Source: Solirubrobacter sp963736505
GTDB lineage: Bacteria; Actinomycetota; Thermoleophilia; Solirubrobacterales; Solirubrobacteraceae
Assembly (NCBI GenBank): GCA_963736505.1
Contig: CAVTOZ010000005.1
Coordinates: 806,001-870,000 of the forward strand
DNA length: 64,000 nucleotides
Direction: 5' to 3'
This document shows positions 53,212-62,607 of this stretch, one piece after another. The number at the start of each line of letters is the position of its first letter. Within the stretch, counting starts at the first letter, position 1. The notes under the pieces were generated by a model. It was not told the origin of the DNA and searched no databases. It saw only the letters and a list, made by a program, of their open reading frames with translations. The position numbers and the translations under genes are program-made.

Positions 53212-54332
53212 GAGGTCTCGAGCGGGATCCGCGCGCCGACGCGGGTTCCCTCGCCCGGCGGGCTCGCGACCTCGAGGCTGCCGCCGAGGATCTGGACCCG
53301 ATCGGCGAGACCGCGCAGGCCGGTGCCGGCGGCGGGGTCGGCTCCGCCGACGCCGTCGTCGGACACCTCGACGCAGAGCGAGCCGGCGTCGACCGCGACC
53401 CGCACCCGCGCCATGCCGGCCCGCGCGTAGCGGACGACGTTGGTCAGCGCCTCGCAGACGACGAAGTAGGCCACGAGCGCGACGCGCTCGGGCACCGCCG
53501 AATCGGCCACATCGAGCGTCACCGGGACGGCGCAGCCCGCAACCAGCGATTCGAGGACGCCGGACAGCCCGCGCTCGGCGAGCGCCACGGGATACAGCCC
53601 GCGCGCGAGGTCGCGCAACTCGGCGTTCGCCGCCGACAGCTCCTGCGCGGCGAGCTCCAACGCGTCCCCTCCGCCCGCCCGGCGCGCGACGGTGAGGTAG
53701 TTCGCGACCGCCATCAGCCGCTGCTGCGCTCCGTCGTGCAGGTCGCGGCCGATACGCCGGCGCTCGGCGTCGGCGGCCTCGATCGCGCGCACGCGCGACT
53801 CGGCGAGCGCGGCGGCCTGGCGGCGGCGCTCCAGCTCGGCGGCCGCGCGGGAGGCGAAGATGCGCAGCGCGGCGACGTCCTCGTCGTCGGCCTGCATCGG
53901 CTCGGCGTCGAGCACCGCCATGTGGCCGAGGTGCGTCCCGTCGGCGGCGCGCAGGCAGACGGCGAGATAGCTCTCCAGGCCCATCTCGATCGCGACCGTG
54001 TCCTCGGGGTAGCGCCGGATCAGCGCGTCGGGGATGGCGACGAACGCGTTCTCGACCGCGAGCGCGCACGGCGTGCCGTCGGTGTCGTACTCGAACGGCT
54101 CGTCCATGTACGCGCCGTCGTACCAGCCGGCGACGACGCGCACGTGCGCCCCGTCCGGCCGCATCGCCTCGCCGACGAAGACGAGCTTCGCCCCGAAGGC
54201 CTCGGCGACGTTGCGTACGAGCACGCGCAGGAACTCATCCCCGACCGCGCCCGCCGTGCCCTCGGCGATCGCGCGCAGCAGCTCGCGGCCGCGAAGGCGT
54301 GGGGCGCGATCGTGGACGGCCGCGGACATCAC
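53202..54332 (-). CDS. GAF-domain sensor histidine kinase (NarL/DesK type)
   Basis: 376 residues, no membrane helix seen. An N-terminal GAF-like domain (about 15-170) is followed by the HisKA_3 box ERRRIGRDLHDGAQQRLMAV and a HATPase_c domain with LTNVVRYARA (N box), DDGVGG and GTGLRGLADRVQILGG. No response regulator is adjacent, so it is an orphan; NarL-type partners are usually next door. Signal unknown; a cytosolic small ligand is likely. Confidence 0.92.
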   Translation of the reverse strand: MMSAAVHDRAPRLRGRELLRAIAEGTAGAVGDEFLRVLVRNVAEAFGAKLVFVGEAMRPDGAHVRVVAGWYDGAYMDEPFEYDTDGTPCALAVENAFVAIPDALIRRYPEDTVAIEMGLESYLAVCLRAADGTHLGHMAVLDAEPMQADDEDVAALRIFASRAAAELERRRQAAALAESRVRAIEAADAERRRIGRDLHDGAQQRLMAVANYLTVARRAGGGDALELAAQELSAANAELRDLARGLYPVALAERGLSGVLESLVAGCAVPVTLDVADSAVPERVALVAYFVVCEALTNVVRYARAGMARVRVAVDAGSLCVEVSDDGVGGADPAAGTGLRGLADRVQILGGSLEVASPPGEGTRVGARIPLETSQS

Positions 54333-54348
54333 CCCCGATCCTAGTCCG

Positions 54349-54387
54349 CACGGGCCGGTGGCGCGCCCGGGCGCGCCACCGGCCGTG
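54349..54387 (-). terminator. Terminator hairpin after the LamG gene
   Basis: A long near-perfect palindrome (CACGGGCCGGTGGCGCGCCC and its complement) with a one-base bulge and no loop, three bases past the stop of the minus-strand LamG gene. No T-run. It should stop transcription there and shield the histidine kinase gene. Confidence 0.75.
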
Positions 54388-54390
54388 CCG

Positions 54391-56598
54391 CTAGCCGAGC
54401 GGGGTGTTCATGTCCTTCTGGATCTGGACGGCGGTGAGCGCCTGGTTGTAGATCCGGACGTCGTCGAGCTGGCCCGCGAACCACTCGCCCCAGATGTTGT
54501 TGCCGCCGAGGCGCAGGGGTCCGTTGCCGGTGCGGAGGCCGCCGGTGCGTGTGGCGCTCGCCACCTGCGTGCCGTTGACGTAGAGGCGCAGCGTGGCGCC
54601 GTCATAGGTCGCCGCCAGGTGCGTCCATGCGCTGACCGTCAGGACGGTCGGGCCCGTCGCCGAGCCGACGCTCCCGTTGGAGAACGCGTAGACGGCCGGC
54701 TTGGGCGAGAACGCGTAGAGCGCGTAGTCGAGATCGTCGGTGTGCTCCTTGAGGATCGCCGTGCGCCAATCGGTCTTCTTGGTCGGGTTGATCCAGGCCT
54801 CGAGCGTCATGCCGCTGGTGAGGTGCAGGTCGGCCGCGTCGGCGATCGTGACCCAGTCGTTGGTCCCGTCGAACTTGAGCGCGTGGCCGTACTTGCCGGT
54901 CGTCGTCCAGGCGGCCTCGCGGATCGTGCCCGTGTGGCCCTTGCCGGTGACGTCCGTCAGCGTGGTGCCGCTGCCGTTCTCGAACGAGTAGGCGGCGACG
55001 GGGGCCGGGCCGGCCGGGGGCGTCGGCGTGGGCGTGGGCGTCGGCGTGGGAGTCGGAGTCGGCGTCGGAGTCGGCGTCGCCAGGGCGATCACGACCGTGC
55101 CCCGGACCGTCGTCGCGTGCCCGAGCACGTCCGTCGCCGTCACGCGCACCGTGTACGTCCCCGCGTCGGCGTACGCCGGTGCGACGGACACGCCGCTCGC
55201 CGTCGCGCCGTTGCCGAAGTCCCACACCGGCGGCCCGGCCAGCGAGCCCGGGTCGGCGACGTTGACGCTCATCGGCACCGCCGTCCCGGCATCCGCGGTC
55301 GCGGGCGCGTTCAGGGAGATGCCCGGCCCGTCGCCGTCGAAGGTCTGGATCGTCAGCGCGCCGCCGGTGATGGATGCGTCGACCGCGTCGCCCGCATCGT
55401 CGACCGCGACGTCGGAGGCGACGTTGCCCAGCGCGTGCGGTGCGCTCCACGGACCGGCGGCGTCGCCGACGATCGCCTCGCCGAACCAGGCCGACTTGAT
55501 CGTGACGCCGACCCAGGATCCGACGGTGACGCCGTGCGGCCCGGCGGCGATGCGGGTGGAGTACGCGTCGACGAAGCTGAGGTGCGCGTCCGAGGCGGCC
55601 CCGCCGACGTGCTCCAGCGCGCTCCAGGAGCCTCCGGGCGTCAGGCGCGACGTGTGCATGTAGCTGCCGTCGGTGAACAGGACGGTCGCGACGCCGTCAT
55701 CGTCCAGCGCGACCGCGGGAGCATCGGCGTACGGGCTCCCGGCGGAGATGCGCACGTCCGGGCCCCAGGCGCCTCCCGGCGCCCGGGTCGCGCCATGCAC
55801 CGGATGGTTCGACAGCGACTGGTCCAGCCAGATGACGACGGCGCGCCCGTCAGGCGCGACGTCGAGCGCCGGGCGCTCGGGCGCGGTCGCCGCGAATCCG
55901 GCGGGCGGACCCCAGGCGCCGCCCGCGGGCCGGTCGGCGTAGCCGATGCCGCCGCTCGTGATCCAGATCGCCGTCGCGGCGCCCGACGCGTCGATCGCCA
56001 GCCGCGGCGAGCTCCCGTCGCCGCCGGAGATCGTCGCCGGAGCCGACCACGAGCCACCCGCCGCGAGCTCGCTCGACTCGACGACGTTCGCGGTGCCGTT
56101 CTGACGCTGCCAGATCGCGACGGCGTCGCCGCCGGAGCTGATCGCGACGCTCGGCGCGTCGGTGATCTGGCCGGCCGCGGACAGGGTGACGGCGCCCGAC
56201 CAGCTCCCGCCGGCAGGCCGCGTCGCCGCCTGGATCCGGTAGCCCGCGCCGTCGCTGAGCCGCCACACGGCGACCGCGTCGCCGGACCCGTCGACCGCGA
56301 CGTCGGCTTCGTCGGCCGTCTGGCCCGCGGGCGACAGCTGGACTGGACCGGTGAGCGCTCCGCCCGCGTCGCGCACGCCCGCGCGCGCGACCGAGTCGGT
56401 CCACACGGCGGCGAGGCCGCCGCCCCCGGTCGCGACCTGCGGGAGGCTGGAGTACGACGCGCCGCCGACCGTCACCGACTGCGGCGGCTGCCACGCGGCG
56501 CCCGCCGTGGACGCGAGCGATCCCATGCTGACCAGGCCGGCCGCACAGAGAAGCGCGCGGCTCGCGCCGCGGCGGGCGCGCCAGAGCGACTTCGACAT
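54391..56598 (-). CDS. Secreted PKD-LamG surface protein
   Basis: 735 residues from the ATG at 56598. A signal peptide (ALLCAAGLVSMGSLASTAGA) leads to a region of repeated propeller-like blades (DAVAVWR, GGDAVAIWQ, GAATAIWI). A PKD domain follows (GPPVWDFGNGATASGVSVAPAYADAGTYTVRVTATD), then a linker of about twelve Thr-Pro dipeptides, then a LamG/concanavalin-like C-domain (AYSFENGSGTTLTDVTGKGHTGT, GLRTGNGPLRLGGNNIWGEWF). Probably a cell-surface carbohydrate-binding protein. It follows the ABC exporter genes on the same strand with a 77-base gap. Confidence 0.9.
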   Translation of the reverse strand: MSKSLWRARRGASRALLCAAGLVSMGSLASTAGAAWQPPQSVTVGGASYSSLPQVATGGGGLAAVWTDSVARAGVRDAGGALTGPVQLSPAGQTADEADVAVDGSGDAVAVWRLSDGAGYRIQAATRPAGGSWSGAVTLSAAGQITDAPSVAISSGGDAVAIWQRQNGTANVVESSELAAGGSWSAPATISGGDGSSPRLAIDASGAATAIWITSGGIGYADRPAGGAWGPPAGFAATAPERPALDVAPDGRAVVIWLDQSLSNHPVHGATRAPGGAWGPDVRISAGSPYADAPAVALDDDGVATVLFTDGSYMHTSRLTPGGSWSALEHVGGAASDAHLSFVDAYSTRIAAGPHGVTVGSWVGVTIKSAWFGEAIVGDAAGPWSAPHALGNVASDVAVDDAGDAVDASITGGALTIQTFDGDGPGISLNAPATADAGTAVPMSVNVADPGSLAGPPVWDFGNGATASGVSVAPAYADAGTYTVRVTATDVLGHATTVRGTVVIALATPTPTPTPTPTPTPTPTPTPPAGPAPVAAYSFENGSGTTLTDVTGKGHTGTIREAAWTTTGKYGHALKFDGTNDWVTIADAADLHLTSGMTLEAWINPTKKTDWRTAILKEHTDDLDYALYAFSPKPAVYAFSNGSVGSATGPTVLTVSAWTHLAATYDGATLRLYVNGTQVASATRTGGLRTGNGPLRLGGNNIWGEWFAGQLDDVRIYNQALTAVQIQKDMNTPLG

Positions 56599-56675
56599 GC
56601 CTAGGAACGACCGAACGGTGGACCTACTTGCACGCAGTGGAGTCGGGGTTTCGGATGATGTCTGCGCGCCATGTC

Positions 56676-57401
56676 TCACGCGTCGCGCAGCCGGAGGGCG
56701 AGGCCGCCGGCCAGCAGTGCCGCCGCCGCCCAGGCTGCGAGCACGCCGAGGCCGGCCCACGGGCCGATCGTGAGGCTGCGCAGGTCGGTGGTGGCCTGGA
56801 TGTGGAGCCCCGCGGTCATCGGACCGAGCCGCTCCACGCGGCGCTGCCAGTGCGGGTTGGCCGCGAGCGCCGCGATGATCGGGAAGAGGTAGAGCAGGCC
56901 GAGGACGAGGCCGATCGCCACCGCCGGATCCCGCACGGCGGCGGCGACTCCGAGCGCGAGCAGGGCGATCAGCCCGAGGTAGAGCACGGAGCCGAACGCG
57001 GCGCGCAGCACCGGTCCGTCGCCCAGCGAGGGCAGCAGCAGCCGGCCGGCCAGCAGCGATCCGAGCACGGCGACGACCGCCGCCACCAGGACCGGGACGG
57101 TGACGGCGGCCGCCTTGGCCGCCAGCACGGTGCCCCGGCGCGGGACCGCGGTGAGCGTGGTGTGGATCATGCCGGTGCTGTACTCGCCGCCGACCGCCAG
57201 CACGGCGAGCACCGCGACGACCGCCTGCCCGAACTGGACGCCGGTGAGGCTGAGCTTGACCAGGTCGACGGGACAGGGGCAGCGCGTGGCGGCCGCCGCC
57301 GCGGCGCTCGCGGCGATCGTCAGCACGACCGTGGCGGCCAGCAGCCAGAGCGTCCCGGGCAGCGTGCGCTGCTTGGTCCACTCGGCGTGCAGCGCGCGCA
57401 T
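56676..57401 (-). CDS. ABC-2 type permease, smaller subunit
   Basis: 241 residues, six predicted membrane helices. MRALHAEWTKQRTLPGTLWLL is the usual cytoplasmic start of ABC-2 permeases, and GGEYSTGMIHTTLTAVPRRGTVLAAKA is the conserved loop after the second helix. It is the second permease of a three-gene exporter and overlaps the larger permease stop by one base. Substrate unknown; such pairs often give resistance to antimicrobial peptides. Confidence 0.92.
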   Translation of the reverse strand: MRALHAEWTKQRTLPGTLWLLAATVVLTIAASAAAAAATRCPCPVDLVKLSLTGVQFGQAVVAVLAVLAVGGEYSTGMIHTTLTAVPRRGTVLAAKAAAVTVPVLVAAVVAVLGSLLAGRLLLPSLGDGPVLRAAFGSVLYLGLIALLALGVAAAVRDPAVAIGLVLGLLYLFPIIAALAANPHWQRRVERLGPMTAGLHIQATTDLRSLTIGPWAGLGVLAAWAAAALLAGGLALRLRDA

Positions 57402-58888
57402 CACGCGTCCCGCCGCCGCAGCACGACGAAGGCCACGGCCATCGCCGCCGCGGCGTAGCCGCACAGCACGGCGAAGCCGGCCCACGGGGAGAGCGGGAAA
57501 TAGTCCGGCGGCCCATACGCCGCCGCGACGTGCGCGTAGCGCGGGATGCTCTGCTGGATCGCGAAGCCGGCTGCCGGGGTCACCCGCAGCAGCCACTCGG
57601 CGGCGCCGACCGGGAGGACCGACGAGGTGCCCAGGATGTAGGGGAGCACGATGCCGACGATCACGGCGGCGATCGCGGCGGCGCTGCGCCGCAGGATCGC
57701 GCCGACCGCCAGCGCGAGCACGGCGGCGACGGCGAGCAGCGCCGCCATGCCGGCGACCACGCGCACCTCCGTGAACCCGCTCACGGGCAGCACGTACTGG
57801 CCTTCGGCGCGCGAGATCCGCACTCCGCCCACGACCGCCACCGCCACCGCGGCCAGCCCTGCCAGGAACGCGGCCGCGCCGATCACGACCGCCTTGGCGG
57901 CCAGGACCCGTCCCCGGCGCGGGATCGCGAGCAGCGTCGTGCGGATCAGGCCGCGCCGGTACTCGGCGGTGATGAACATCGCCGCGACGACCACGATCAC
58001 GATCAGGCCGGTGAAGACGCCGAGCAGGTGGCCCTCGATCGTCGCGGTCGGGCCGGCGCCGCCTCCGGGCACGAGCGGGGCGATGTCGCCGGTGCCGGTC
58101 ACGCTGAACCGGTCGCCGTCGGCGCGGTACCCCTGGGTGGTTCGCGGCCCTGACGCGTCGCCCACGGCCCCGCCGCTCCAGCCCGCGCCCGCCCCGGACA
58201 GGCTCACGTGCTCGAACATGCCGGTGGCCAGGCTCGGGCCGCCGGTGGACGAGCTGCCGCCGAAGAACCGGTTCGTCTCCATGTGCGCCGGCGAGGCGGC
58301 GAACAGGCCGGCCTCGACGGTCGCGGGCAGCCCGGGCAGGTGGGCGGTGCCGGCCTTGGTCCAGTGTGTGCCGTCGGCCGAGCCGTAGCCGGTGATCGTG
58401 TCGCCGGAGCGCGTCAGCCGGAGCCAGCGCCCGGACGCCGCCACGTCGTGGGTGTAGTCGAACTGCATCCGCACGCCGTGGCCGCCGGTGAGCATCATCG
58501 CCGCGTACGGCGACCCCGGCGACGTGCTCGCCTTGACCATGATCCCGGCCTTGGACCACGGCTCGATCCCGGCGTGCGCGTCGCCGCCCGGGCCGGAGAA
58601 GTAGCGGCCGCTGAGCGGCCCCACCGCGGCGGTGATGCTGCCGTGCTCGGTCAGCGGCCGGTGGACGAAGTAGAAGCTGTCGGTCACGGCCTCCCCGTCC
58701 GGCCCCGTCGGCGGGGCGGGCCGGCAGGAGGCGCCGCTCTGCTCCCGGCCGTCGACGATGCAGTTGATCTGCGCGTGGCCCGCCGCGAACAGGCCGAACA
58801 GGTCCGTGAGCACGGCGGCGAGAGCCATCGCGACGACCCAGCCGCGCAGCGTGCGGAACTTGGTCCACTCGGCATGGAGGGCGGTCAT
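57401..58888 (-). CDS. ABC-2 permease with large extracytoplasmic domain
   Basis: 495 residues. The first helix (RGWVVAMALAAVLTDLFGLFA) is followed by about 200 residues of non-hydrophobic sequence (roughly 38-265) that includes GRYFSGPGGDAHAGIEPWSKAGIMVKAS and DTITGYGSADGTHWTKAGTA, a concanavalin-like beta-sandwich (DUF1349-like) outside the membrane. Five more helices follow, with AEYRRGLIRTTLLAIPRRGRVLAAKA as the conserved loop. Such an inserted domain is unusual for an ABC-2 permease and suggests sugar or cell-wall binding. Confidence 0.88.
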   Translation of the reverse strand: MTALHAEWTKFRTLRGWVVAMALAAVLTDLFGLFAAGHAQINCIVDGREQSGASCRPAPPTGPDGEAVTDSFYFVHRPLTEHGSITAAVGPLSGRYFSGPGGDAHAGIEPWSKAGIMVKASTSPGSPYAAMMLTGGHGVRMQFDYTHDVAASGRWLRLTRSGDTITGYGSADGTHWTKAGTAHLPGLPATVEAGLFAASPAHMETNRFFGGSSSTGGPSLATGMFEHVSLSGAGAGWSGGAVGDASGPRTTQGYRADGDRFSVTGTGDIAPLVPGGGAGPTATIEGHLLGVFTGLIVIVVVAAMFITAEYRRGLIRTTLLAIPRRGRVLAAKAVVIGAAAFLAGLAAVAVAVVGGVRISRAEGQYVLPVSGFTEVRVVAGMAALLAVAAVLALAVGAILRRSAAAIAAVIVGIVLPYILGTSSVLPVGAAEWLLRVTPAAGFAIQQSIPRYAHVAAAYGPPDYFPLSPWAGFAVLCGYAAAAMAVAFVVLRRRDA

Positions 58889-59793
58889 CGGGCGTGGTAC
58901 TCGACGGCGTCGCGGGTGAGCTCCAGGTAGGCGCGCTCCAGGCTCACGCGCTGCCCCGCGACCTCCGAGAAGGGCACGCCGGCGCCGCTCAGCACGGCGA
59001 CGATCTCCGCCGCCGGCAGGCCGGACACGGTCAGCGCGTCCGCGCCGGCCGTCACGGACCCGCCCGCGCGCTCGAGCGCCGCCGTGGCGGCCGCCTCGGC
59101 GGTGGTGCGCAGCGTGACGCGGTCGCCCGCGGCGGCGGCGAGCAGGCCGGCCATGCTGGTGTCGGCGATCAGCTTGCCGCGGCCGACCACGAGCAGGTGG
59201 TCGGCGGTGTCCTGGAGCTCGCTCATCAGGTGGCTGGAGACCAGCACCGTGCGGCCCTCGCCGGCCAGCGAGCGGAGCAGATCGCGCATCCACACGATCC
59301 CCTCGGGGTCCATGCCGTTGAACGGCTCGTCGAACATCAGCACCGGCGGGTCGGCGAGCACCGCCGCGGCGATGCCCAGGCGCTGGCGCATGCCGAGCGA
59401 GTAGCCGCCCGCCTTGCGCCGCGCTGCGGAGTCGAGACCGACCTGCCGGAGCACCTCGTCGACCCGCCGGCCGGTGAGGCCTTGGGAGTGCGCGAGCCAC
59501 AGCAGGTGGTTGCGGGCGGTGCGGCCCGGCTGCAGCGCGCCGGGATCCAGCAGCGCGCCGACATGGCTCAACGGACGCTCCAGGCTCGCGTACGCGCGCC
59601 CGCCGACCAGCGCGGTGCCCTCGTCGGCCGCGTCGAGGCCGAGGATCACACGCATGGTCGTCGACTTCCCCGCTCCGTTCGGCCCGACGAAGCCGGTCAC
59701 CCGCCCGGGCGACACCGTGAACGTCATCCCGTCCAGTGCCGTGGTCGGTCCGAAGCGCTTGCTCAGGCCGCTGACGTCGATGCTCGTTCCCAT
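58885..59793 (-). CDS. ABC exporter ATP-binding subunit
   Basis: 302 residues. Walker A GPNGAGKST, signature YSLGMRQRLGIAAAVL, Walker B VLMFDEPFNGMD, and H-loop SSHLM are all intact, as for the BcrA/CcmA-type ATPases. The stop overlaps the permease start by four bases (ATGA). Divergent from the histidine kinase at 59896, so the two-component pair and exporter likely form one regulated unit. Confidence 0.96.
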   Translation of the reverse strand: MGTSIDVSGLSKRFGPTTALDGMTFTVSPGRVTGFVGPNGAGKSTTMRVILGLDAADEGTALVGGRAYASLERPLSHVGALLDPGALQPGRTARNHLLWLAHSQGLTGRRVDEVLRQVGLDSAARRKAGGYSLGMRQRLGIAAAVLADPPVLMFDEPFNGMDPEGIVWMRDLLRSLAGEGRTVLVSSHLMSELQDTADHLLVVGRGKLIADTSMAGLLAAAAGDRVTLRTTAEAAATAALERAGGSVTAGADALTVSGLPAAEIVAVLSGAGVPFSEVAGQRVSLERAYLELTRDAVEYHAR

Positions 59794-59895
59794 TCCGCCG
59801 TCCTCTCGCTCGAAGCTGTGAGGGCCGGTTCTACGGCGGCGCCCGTAACACGGGCCGAACGGCGGGCGTTATCCCGTTGTTAGGGCCGGTCGGGC

Positions 59896-60990
59896 ATGAT
59901 GGCCACGATGCGGCGGACGGTGCGGATGCGGCTGACGGCCCTGTACTGCGCCCTGTTCGTGGTCTCCGCCGTCGTGCTGCTGGCGATCACCAACGGCGTC
60001 GGGTCGACGTCCTCCGGCGTCTCCTCGCAGGTCGGCACAGGCTCGGCCCCGCCGGCCGTCGTGCACTCGTCGGTGTCGCACGGGTACCTGCTCGGGTCGC
60101 TGATCGCGCTCGGCGTGACGGCGCTGGCGTCGATCGTGGTGGGCTGGGTCGCCGCGGGGCGGATCCTGCGCCCCTTGCGCACGATGACCGCCGCCACGCG
60201 CCGCATCTCCGCCGACAGCCTGCACGAGCGTCTCGCCATGACCGGCCCCGGCGACGAGTTGAAGGAGCTCTCCGACACGATCGACGCGCTGCTGGGACGG
60301 CTCGACGGCGCGTTCACCGCCCAGCGCCGCTTCGTCGCCAACGCCTCGCACGAGCTGCGCACCCCACTCGCCACGATCCGCGCGCTGGTCGACGTCGCGG
60401 TGGCCAAGCCCGGGCCGGTGCCGGCGCAGACGGTCGCGCTGGCCGGCGGGGTCCGCGCGGAGCTCGGCAAGGTCGACGAGCTGCTGGACGACCTGCTCGT
60501 GCTCGCCCGCTCCCAGCACGGCGCGCTGTCCGAGAGGGCGACGCTGTCGCTCGATCAGGTCGTCGACGCGGCCCTGGCGTCACGCGCCGACGCCATCGCC
60601 GCGCGGCATCTGACCGTGCAGCACATCCAGGGCGCCGCCTGGGTCCATGCGAGCACGCCGCTGTTGTGCCGGATGGTCGACAACCTGCTCGACAACGCGA
60701 TCGGCCACAACGACGACGGCGGCTGGATCCGCGTGGTGACCGGCGCCGACGGGACGACGGCGCGGCTGATCGTCGAGAACGGCGGCGACGTCCTCGATCA
60801 GGCGCAGGTCGCCGGGTTGACGCAGCCGTTCCGCCGGCTCGCCGCCGACCGGACCGGCTCGGACCGCGGCGCGGGGCTGGGCCTCTCGATCGTCGCGTCG
60901 ATCGCCGAGGCGCACGGCGGGACGCTCGATCTCCGCGCGCGCGACGGCGGCGGGCTCGAGGTCGCCGTCGCCCTGCCGGTGGCGGCATGA
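59896..60990 (+). CDS. Membrane sensor histidine kinase (OmpR-type partner)
   Basis: 364 residues. Two membrane helices (about 12-32 and 70-92) flank a short extracytoplasmic loop. HAMP (about 92-145), HisKA (FVANASHELRTPLATIRAL, His in the H-box) and HATPase_c (DNLLDNAIGHNDDGG, GAGLGLSIV) follow. It pairs with the response regulator just after it and most likely controls the divergent ABC exporter. The stop overlaps the regulator's ATG. Confidence 0.95.
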   Translation: MMATMRRTVRMRLTALYCALFVVSAVVLLAITNGVGSTSSGVSSQVGTGSAPPAVVHSSVSHGYLLGSLIALGVTALASIVVGWVAAGRILRPLRTMTAATRRISADSLHERLAMTGPGDELKELSDTIDALLGRLDGAFTAQRRFVANASHELRTPLATIRALVDVAVAKPGPVPAQTVALAGGVRAELGKVDELLDDLLVLARSQHGALSERATLSLDQVVDAALASRADAIAARHLTVQHIQGAAWVHASTPLLCRMVDNLLDNAIGHNDDGGWIRVVTGADGTTARLIVENGGDVLDQAQVAGLTQPFRRLAADRTGSDRGAGLGLSIVASIAEAHGGTLDLRARDGGGLEVAVALPVAA

Positions 60991-61646
60991 GGGTCCTGGT
61001 CGTCGAGGACGCGCGGCCGCTCGCCGACGTCATCGCCGAAGGGCTGCGCGACCAGGCGATCGCGGCCGACATCGCCCGCGACGGGCTCGAAGCCGCGACC
61101 AAGCTCACCCTCACCAGCTACGACGTGGTCGTGCTCGACCGCGACCTGCCGGGCATCCACGGCGACGCCCTGTGCCAGATGATCACCGAGCGCTCGCAGC
61201 GGGCCATGGTGCTGATGCTCACCGCCGCCGGCGCGCCGGGCGACCGCGTCAGCGGACTCACCCTGGGCGCCGACGACTACCTCGCCAAGCCCTTCCACTT
61301 CCCTGAGCTCGTCCTGCGCATCCGCGCGCTCGCGCGCCGCCGGCCTGCCGCCGGAGCTCCGACCCTGCGCGCCGCCGGCATCGAGCTCGACACGCTGCGG
61401 CGCACCGTCACGCGCGATGGGAGGCTGCTCGACCTCTCGGTCAAGGAGTTCGCGCTGCTGGAGGCGCTGCTGCGCGCGAGCCCGGCGTACCTCAGCGCCG
61501 AGGAGCTGCTCGAACGGGTCTGGGACGAGCACGCCGACCCGTTCACCAACACCGTCGCCGTGACGGTCGGCCGCCTGCGGCGCAAGCTCGGCGAGCCGCC
61601 GGTCATCGCCACGACGCCGCGCGTCGGCTACCGCATCGCCGCCTGA
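60987..61646 (+). CDS. OmpR-type response regulator
   Basis: 219 residues. The receiver has VLVVEDARPLADV, the phospho-accepting Asp in VVVLDRDLPG, the Thr in MLTAAG, and KPF. The C-terminal winged helix (about 125-218, LSVKEFALLEALLRASPAYLSAEELLERVWDE) is Trans_reg_C. Coupled to the kinase gene by a four-base overlap (ATGA). Targets likely include the ABC operon across the 102-base gap. Confidence 0.95.
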   Translation: MRVLVVEDARPLADVIAEGLRDQAIAADIARDGLEAATKLTLTSYDVVVLDRDLPGIHGDALCQMITERSQRAMVLMLTAAGAPGDRVSGLTLGADDYLAKPFHFPELVLRIRALARRRPAAGAPTLRAAGIELDTLRRTVTRDGRLLDLSVKEFALLEALLRASPAYLSAEELLERVWDEHADPFTNTVAVTVGRLRRKLGEPPVIATTPRVGYRIAA

Positions 61647-61647
61647 G

Positions 61648-62289
61648 TCAGCGCTCGAGGCCGGCGACCTGCCACGGGAAGCCGCGGTGCGTGAACGTGT
61701 GCCGCAGGCCGTCGGCCTCCAGCACGGCGAGCATGGCGGCCGGCGGGTGGGCGAAGGTGCGGAACTCGCGGCCCCTGACGCGGAACCCGAGGTTCTGCAG
61801 CGCGACGACCGCGCGCGAGAGGACGTTGCGCGGCGGGTGGCTGAAGACCAGCAGCCGGGTCGCGTGGCCGGCCGCGGCGCCGAGCAGCCGCTCGTAGTCC
61901 GGATAGCAGCAGACGACGCGGTGGAGCACGACGACGTCGGCGGGCTCGACCGCGCCGGGGTCGGAGGCGATGTCGTGCAGCCGCCGCTCGAGCCGGGATT
62001 CGACACCCGCCTCCCGCGCGAGCCGGGCCGCCTCGTCGTCGTAGGCGGGCGAGAGCTCGAGGTTCAGGGCGCGCTCGGCGCCGCGCGCGAGCAGCTCGAG
62101 CTCGATCTCGCCGACGCCGCCCCCGATCTCCAGCACCGTGGCGCCGTCCAGCCCGCGGCTCGCGAGGAAGTCGACGATCTGCCGCGAGGTCTTGTCGGGC
62201 CCTCGCTTGCGGTAGCGCTTGGCGACCTGGTGCGCGAATCGGGACCCGAAGAAGCGGTCGCAGCCCCGGGAGTTGCAGCAGCCGGCCAT
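61648..62289 (-). CDS. SAM-dependent methyltransferase with N-terminal cysteine cluster
   Basis: 213 residues from the ATG at 62289. It starts MAGCCNSRGCDRFFGSRFAHQVAKRYRKRGPDKTSRQIV: a C-C-x4-C cluster that may bind a metal. The Rossmann SAM domain (VLEIGGGVGEIELELL, VVLHRVVCCYPDY) follows. Substrate not assigned. Its start is about 140 bases from a small ORF on the other strand; the end abuts the response regulator stop. Confidence 0.88.
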   Translation of the reverse strand: MAGCCNSRGCDRFFGSRFAHQVAKRYRKRGPDKTSRQIVDFLASRGLDGATVLEIGGGVGEIELELLARGAERALNLELSPAYDDEAARLAREAGVESRLERRLHDIASDPGAVEPADVVVLHRVVCCYPDYERLLGAAAGHATRLLVFSHPPRNVLSRAVVALQNLGFRVRGREFRTFAHPPAAMLAVLEADGLRHTFTHRGFPWQVAGLER

Positions 62290-62430
62290 CGGTGGCGACG
62301 TTAGCGCGCATCTCTGCGGAGAACCACGGATGTGTTCGACCGCAGGCATAGGAGAGGATCACTGCTCGGTCGCCCGCGCCTGTCGCGCGCGGGACGGCCG
62401 TTGTCGGAACGCATCGAAAGGGCGATCAGC

Positions 62431-62607
62431 ATGACCACCCCAGATCGGCGGAGACGAGAGATGGGCCTCGTCACGAACTACCTGCGCGAGCTGCGTCAGC
62501 AGGCCCGCGTAGCCAGGGGCAAGGTCATCGCCGGCGTATCGCCCGTCCAGCTGCGCTCGCAGGCGCCGGGCGCCGGGCGTCGAGAGCCCCGCCGTCCGGC
62601 TGTCTAG
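62431..62607 (+). CDS. Small basic protein, doubtful gene
   Basis: 58 residues, starting MTTPDRRRREMGLVTNYLREL and rich in Arg and Gln. It is likely unstructured or a short helix. No family, no strong ribosome site (AAAGGG is thirteen bases upstream). The stop overlaps the convergent universal stress gene by four bases, which supports it slightly. It could as well be non-coding. Confidence 0.35.
   Translation: MTTPDRRRREMGLVTNYLRELRQQARVARGKVIAGVSPVQLRSQAPGAGRREPRRPAV

Noticed and set aside
55025..55080. Tandem repeat rich in GGCGTC, possibly a CRISPR or mobile repeat
   Set aside because: It is the coding repeat of the Thr-Pro linker in the LamG protein, not an array.
59794..59895. Response-regulator binding repeats (several GGGCCG and TAACACGGG-like copies)
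   Set aside because: The copies are degenerate and unevenly spaced; in such GC-rich DNA they may be chance.
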